Positions 23,159-25,302 of a stretch of 25,302 nucleotides of DNA are shown here, piece after piece. The translations under genes and the position numbers were made by a program. The number at the start of each line of letters is the position of its first letter. Within the stretch, counting starts at the first letter, position 1. Source of the stretch: an uncultured Eubacteriales bacterium (GTDB lineage Bacteria; Bacillota; Clostridia; Christensenellales; QAND01). Location: positions 1-25,302 of the forward strand of contig UREB01000004.1 of NCBI GenBank assembly GCA_900546685.1. The letters are read 5' to 3'. Below the pieces are notes generated by a model that was not told the DNA's origin, did no database searches, and was given only the letters and a program-made list of their open reading frames with translations.

Positions 23159-23184
23159 TAGTATACTAACACAGTAGTATGCTA
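23159..23184. promoter_or_regulatory. Tandem palindromic operator-like sites before the ABC importer
   Basis: TAGTATACTA (23159-23168, a perfect palindrome) and TAGTATGCTA (23175-23184) repeat with a 16-base period; together they also form an inverted repeat ATACTA-N6-TAGTAT. The TATACT within the first copy (23162-23167) could be the -10 box, so a bound regulator would block polymerase. The -35 is not convincing. The regulator is unknown; control by amino-acid supply would be logical. Confidence 0.5.
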
Positions 23185-23212
23185 AAGCGTTATCAAGGGA
23201 GAGGATCAAACA

Positions 23213-24070
23213 ATGAAGAAAACGACGAAAACACTGGGCCTGCTGATGGCGGTCCTGATGCTGGGCACGCTGCTGACGGGCTGCGGCAAAAAGCAAGAAG
23301 CGACAGGCTATGTTGTGCTGGAAGAAGATCTGGGGGCAGAGCAATACGGCATCGGGTTCCGCAATACAGATGTGGCGCTGGGCCTGGAGGTACAAAAGCA
23401 GCTGGATGCTATGATTGAGGACGGCACGGCGGCAGAGATTTCCCAAAAATGGTTTGGGGAGGATATCCTCTTAAAGGATGAGGCCTATTTGGAAGAGAGC
23501 ACTGCGGCGGCAGATGACGATTCCCTGCAAAAGGTAAAGGACAAGGGCACCTTGATCCTAGGCCTGGACGACAGCTTCCCGCCGATGGGCTTCCGCGATG
23601 AAAACGACCAGGTGGTAGGTTTTGATATCGACCTAGCAACCGAGGTGGCCAAGCGCATGGGCGTAGAGCTGGTCATCCAGCCCATTGACTGGGATTCCAA
23701 AGAGCTAGAACTGGAAACCGGCCGTGTGGACTGCCTGTGGAACGGGCTGAGCATCACGGACGAGCGCGTGGCGGCCATGTACTTTGCAAAGCCGTACATT
23801 GCCAACAAGCAGATTGTGATCGTGCCGGAAGGCTCTGAGATCAAGACGGTAGCGGACCTGAAAGAAAAACGGGTTGGCCTGCAAAAGGGCTCTTCCGCGC
23901 TGGATGCGCTCAACGCAAACCCGGTGTCTAAAGAGCTGTCTGAGCTGGTGGAGCTGGCGGACAATGTAACGGTATTTTCCGAACTGAAGGCTGGGCGCAT
24001 CGATGCGTTTGTGGTTGACGAGGTAGTAGGCCGTTACCTGATCAGCAAGGATGCGGAGCAGGCGCAATAA
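23213..24070 (+). CDS. Circularly permuted amino-acid ABC transporter substrate-binding lipoprotein
   Basis: A 285-aa lipoprotein: signal peptide with lipobox LTGC (Cys24). Residues 31-86 (GYVVLEEDLGAEQYGIGFRN... ISQKWFGEDI) are what normally ends a family-3 solute-binding protein (SBP_bac_3). Residues 87-102 form a linker. Residues 103-285 (SLQKVKDKGTLILGLDDSFPPMGF... DAFVVDEVVGRYLISKD) are the normal N-terminal and central parts, with ligand-site candidates Arg185 (TDERVAAMYFAKPY) and Asp264/Asp269 (RIDAFVVDE). The protein stops at DAEQAQ, exactly where the YVVLEEDLG segment would normally follow. The frame is intact and a permease and ATPase follow, so it is probably functional, capturing polar amino acids at the membrane surface. 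The ribosome-binding site GGGAGAGG precedes ATG 23213. Confidence 0.88.
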   Translation: MKKTTKTLGLLMAVLMLGTLLTGCGKKQEATGYVVLEEDLGAEQYGIGFRNTDVALGLEVQKQLDAMIEDGTAAEISQKWFGEDILLKDEAYLEESTAAADDDSLQKVKDKGTLILGLDDSFPPMGFRDENDQVVGFDIDLATEVAKRMGVELVIQPIDWDSKELELETGRVDCLWNGLSITDERVAAMYFAKPYIANKQIVIVPEGSEIKTVADLKEKRVGLQKGSSALDALNANPVSKELSELVELADNVTVFSELKAGRIDAFVVDEVVGRYLISKDAEQAQ

Positions 24071-24104
24071 TCCGCCTATCCACAAAGGAGAAATACAAGA
24101 GGCT

Positions 24105-24134
24105 AAGTTTCCAGAGACTCTCTGGAAACTTTTG
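24105..24134 (+). terminator. Intercistronic hairpin between binding protein and permease
   Basis: AAGTTTCCAGAG (24105-24116) pairs perfectly with CTCTGGAAACTT (24120-24131) over 12 bp, loop ACT, followed by only a few T residues. It is likely a leaky terminator or mRNA-stabilising element that keeps the binding protein in excess over the membrane subunits, a common arrangement. An orphan AAAGGAG (24084-24090) with no usable start codon lies just before it. Confidence 0.65.
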
Positions 24135-24159
24135 CCTGTAAAGGAGTTTTGAACCGATT

Positions 24160-24816
24160 ATGAGTGCAGACTATCTTTTGCAGCTGTGCGGAAGCTTGGC
24201 AGGCGGGCTGAAATATACCGTAAGCCTGTTCTTTATCACGGTGCTGGTATCCATCCCGATTGGATTGCTGCTCAGCTTTACGCGCGTGGGGCGGAGCAAG
24301 GTATTAAAAGGCGTAGTGGGTGCGTATGTTTGGGTGATGCGCGGCACGCCGCTGCTCTTGCAGCTCTATTTCTTCTGCTACGGCATCACGTTTTTGCCGG
24401 GCATTGGGGATTATCTGGTGATGGATCGGTTCCAGGCCGCCATTTTGGCGTTTATCCTCAACTATGCCGCCTATTTCTGCGAAATTTTCCGCGGCGGCAT
24501 CCTGTCGGTAGACAAGGGGCAGTATGAGGCGGCCAAGGTGCTGGGCTATTCCAAATGGCAGACCACAACCAAGATTGTGATCCCGCAGATGCTCAAGGTA
24601 TGCCTGCCGCCGGTGAGCAATGAATGCATCACGCTGGTTAAGGATACGGCGCTGGTGACGGCCATCGGGGTGACGGAGATCTTGTATTTTGCCAAGGCGT
24701 CGGTAAACCGAGATGTAAACGCGACGGCGTATCTAGTCGCGGCAGCGTTTTATTTGCTGATGACCTATGGGCTGACCAAGCTATTTCAGTATTTGGAAAA
24801 GAAATACAGCTATTAA
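24160..24816 (+). CDS. Polar amino-acid ABC transporter permease
   Basis: A 218-aa inner-membrane protein of the HisM/ArtQ/GlnP type with about five hydrophobic segments. It has the typical RGTPLLLQLYFFCYG and the cytoplasmic EAA loop YEAAKVLGYSKWQTTTKIVIPQ (142-163), which contacts the ATPase. It probably works as a homodimer, as only one permease gene is present between the binding protein and ATPase. The start is ATG 24160; the nearest AAAGGAG is 13 bases away, a long spacing. Confidence 0.94.
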   Translation: MSADYLLQLCGSLAGGLKYTVSLFFITVLVSIPIGLLLSFTRVGRSKVLKGVVGAYVWVMRGTPLLLQLYFFCYGITFLPGIGDYLVMDRFQAAILAFILNYAAYFCEIFRGGILSVDKGQYEAAKVLGYSKWQTTTKIVIPQMLKVCLPPVSNECITLVKDTALVTAIGVTEILYFAKASVNRDVNATAYLVAAAFYLLMTYGLTKLFQYLEKKYSY

Positions 24817-24828
24817 GGAGGAGACGCC

Positions 24829-25302
24829 ATGCATATGATCGAGGTCAAGGGGCTGCAAAAGGCCTTTGGGAGCGAACAGGTATTAAAGGACGTTTCCTTT
24901 ACCGTGGACAAGGGAGAGACGGTGGCGGTGATCGGCTATTCCGGCGCGGGCAAAAGCACGATGCTGCGCTGCTTGATCGACCTGGAAAAGGCGGACGGCG
25001 GCGATGTGCTCATTGAAGGGGAGCCGCTGATCCAAAACGGCCGGTATGCAGAGGATAAGACGGCACGGCGCATCTGCGGAAAGATGGGGATGGTATTCCA
25101 AAGCTTTAATCTGTTTCCGCACATGACGGTGATGGGCAACCTCATTGGCGCGCCGATGACGGTGAAAAAAGAGGACAAGCAGCAGGCCGTAGCGCGCGCC
25201 AAAGAAAAGCTGAAACTGGTGGGCCTGGCGGACAAGGCGGATGCGCACCCCAGCGAGCTGTCCGGCGGGCAAAAGCAGAGCGTGGCCATTGCACGCGCGC
25301 TG
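24829..25302 (+). CDS. Polar amino-acid ABC transporter ATP-binding protein; 3' truncated by window end
   Basis: The first 158 residues of a GlnQ/HisP-type ATPase. Walker A is GYSGAGKST, the Q-loop GMVFQSFNLFPHMTV, and the signature LSGGQKQSVAIARAL. The signature tail has Ser where Arg is nearly always found (QKQS instead of QQQR/QKQR). Walker B lies beyond the window. The start is ATG 24829, 7 bases after AAGGAGG (24815-24821). The gene follows the permease closely, so the operon order is binding protein, permease, ATPase. Confidence 0.94.
   Translation, partial: MHMIEVKGLQKAFGSEQVLKDVSFTVDKGETVAVIGYSGAGKSTMLRCLIDLEKADGGDVLIEGEPLIQNGRYAEDKTARRICGKMGMVFQSFNLFPHMTVMGNLIGAPMTVKKEDKQQAVARAKEKLKLVGLADKADAHPSELSGGQKQSVAIARAL

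Noticed and set aside
1..25302. CRISPR arrays, tRNA or rRNA genes, insertion sequences, prophage
   Set aside because: No direct-repeat array, tRNA-like cloverleaf, transposase or phage gene could be recognised on either strand.

Overview
The window reads as a chromosomal segment of an anaerobic Bacillota (class Clostridia; I cannot place it further). This rests on moderately GC-rich coding sequence, strong AGGAGG ribosome-binding sites, a Thermotoga/Bacillus-type DAHP synthase with an N-terminal regulatory domain, a DUF4080-type radical SAM protein, a cytidylate-kinase-like protein, MATE and ClC transporters and polar amino-acid ABC genes typical of that class. No phage, insertion sequence, tRNA, rRNA or CRISPR array is visible.

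Layout. (1) 2-1174: the 3' end of a carB-dapF gene fusion. (2) 1212-2290: an aldolase gene with a consensus promoter, two operator-like dyads and a terminator. (3) 2289-7380: a four-gene operon encoding a B12-binding radical SAM protein, chorismate mutase, Ppx/GppA phosphatase and polyphosphate kinase. (4) 7388-8407, minus strand: an L,D-transpeptidase with a Pro/Thr-rich tail. (5) 8532-15918: an aromatic amino-acid operon (DAHP synthase, aroB, aroA, aroC, an aroE-aroK fusion, type II dehydroquinase, tyrA), preceded by a promoter, a Phe/Tyr-rich leader peptide and an attenuator. (6) 15970-16715: a sirtuin. (7) 16724-19098, minus strand: a ClC transporter and a cytidylate-kinase-like protein. 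(8) 19099-21490: a MATE exporter and exonuclease III. (9) 21491-23040: an AT-richer stretch with about 600 bases lacking a convincing gene, then DUF3830 and an unrecognised 153-aa protein. (10) 23159-25302: a polar amino-acid ABC importer whose binding protein is circularly permuted; the ATPase runs off the window.

How the genes work together. The aro operon carries the route from erythrose-4-phosphate and PEP to chorismate plus the tyrosine-branch dehydrogenase. The chorismate mutase that would link chorismate to TyrA lies 4.5 kb upstream in the polyphosphate operon, and no prephenate dehydratase gene is in view. Expression of the aro operon appears to be set by ribosome stalling on a dense run of Phe and Tyr codons. 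A 13-bp antiterminator helix can be drawn by hand that competes directly with the intrinsic terminator before the first gene. The first enzyme also has the N-terminal domain that confers Tyr/Phe feedback in its Thermotoga relative, so supply is probably controlled at two levels.

The two most notable observations are this Phe/Tyr attenuator and the solute-binding protein at 23213-24070. In the latter, the segment that normally ends the fold has been moved directly behind the lipoprotein signal peptide, and the protein stops where that segment would normally begin.
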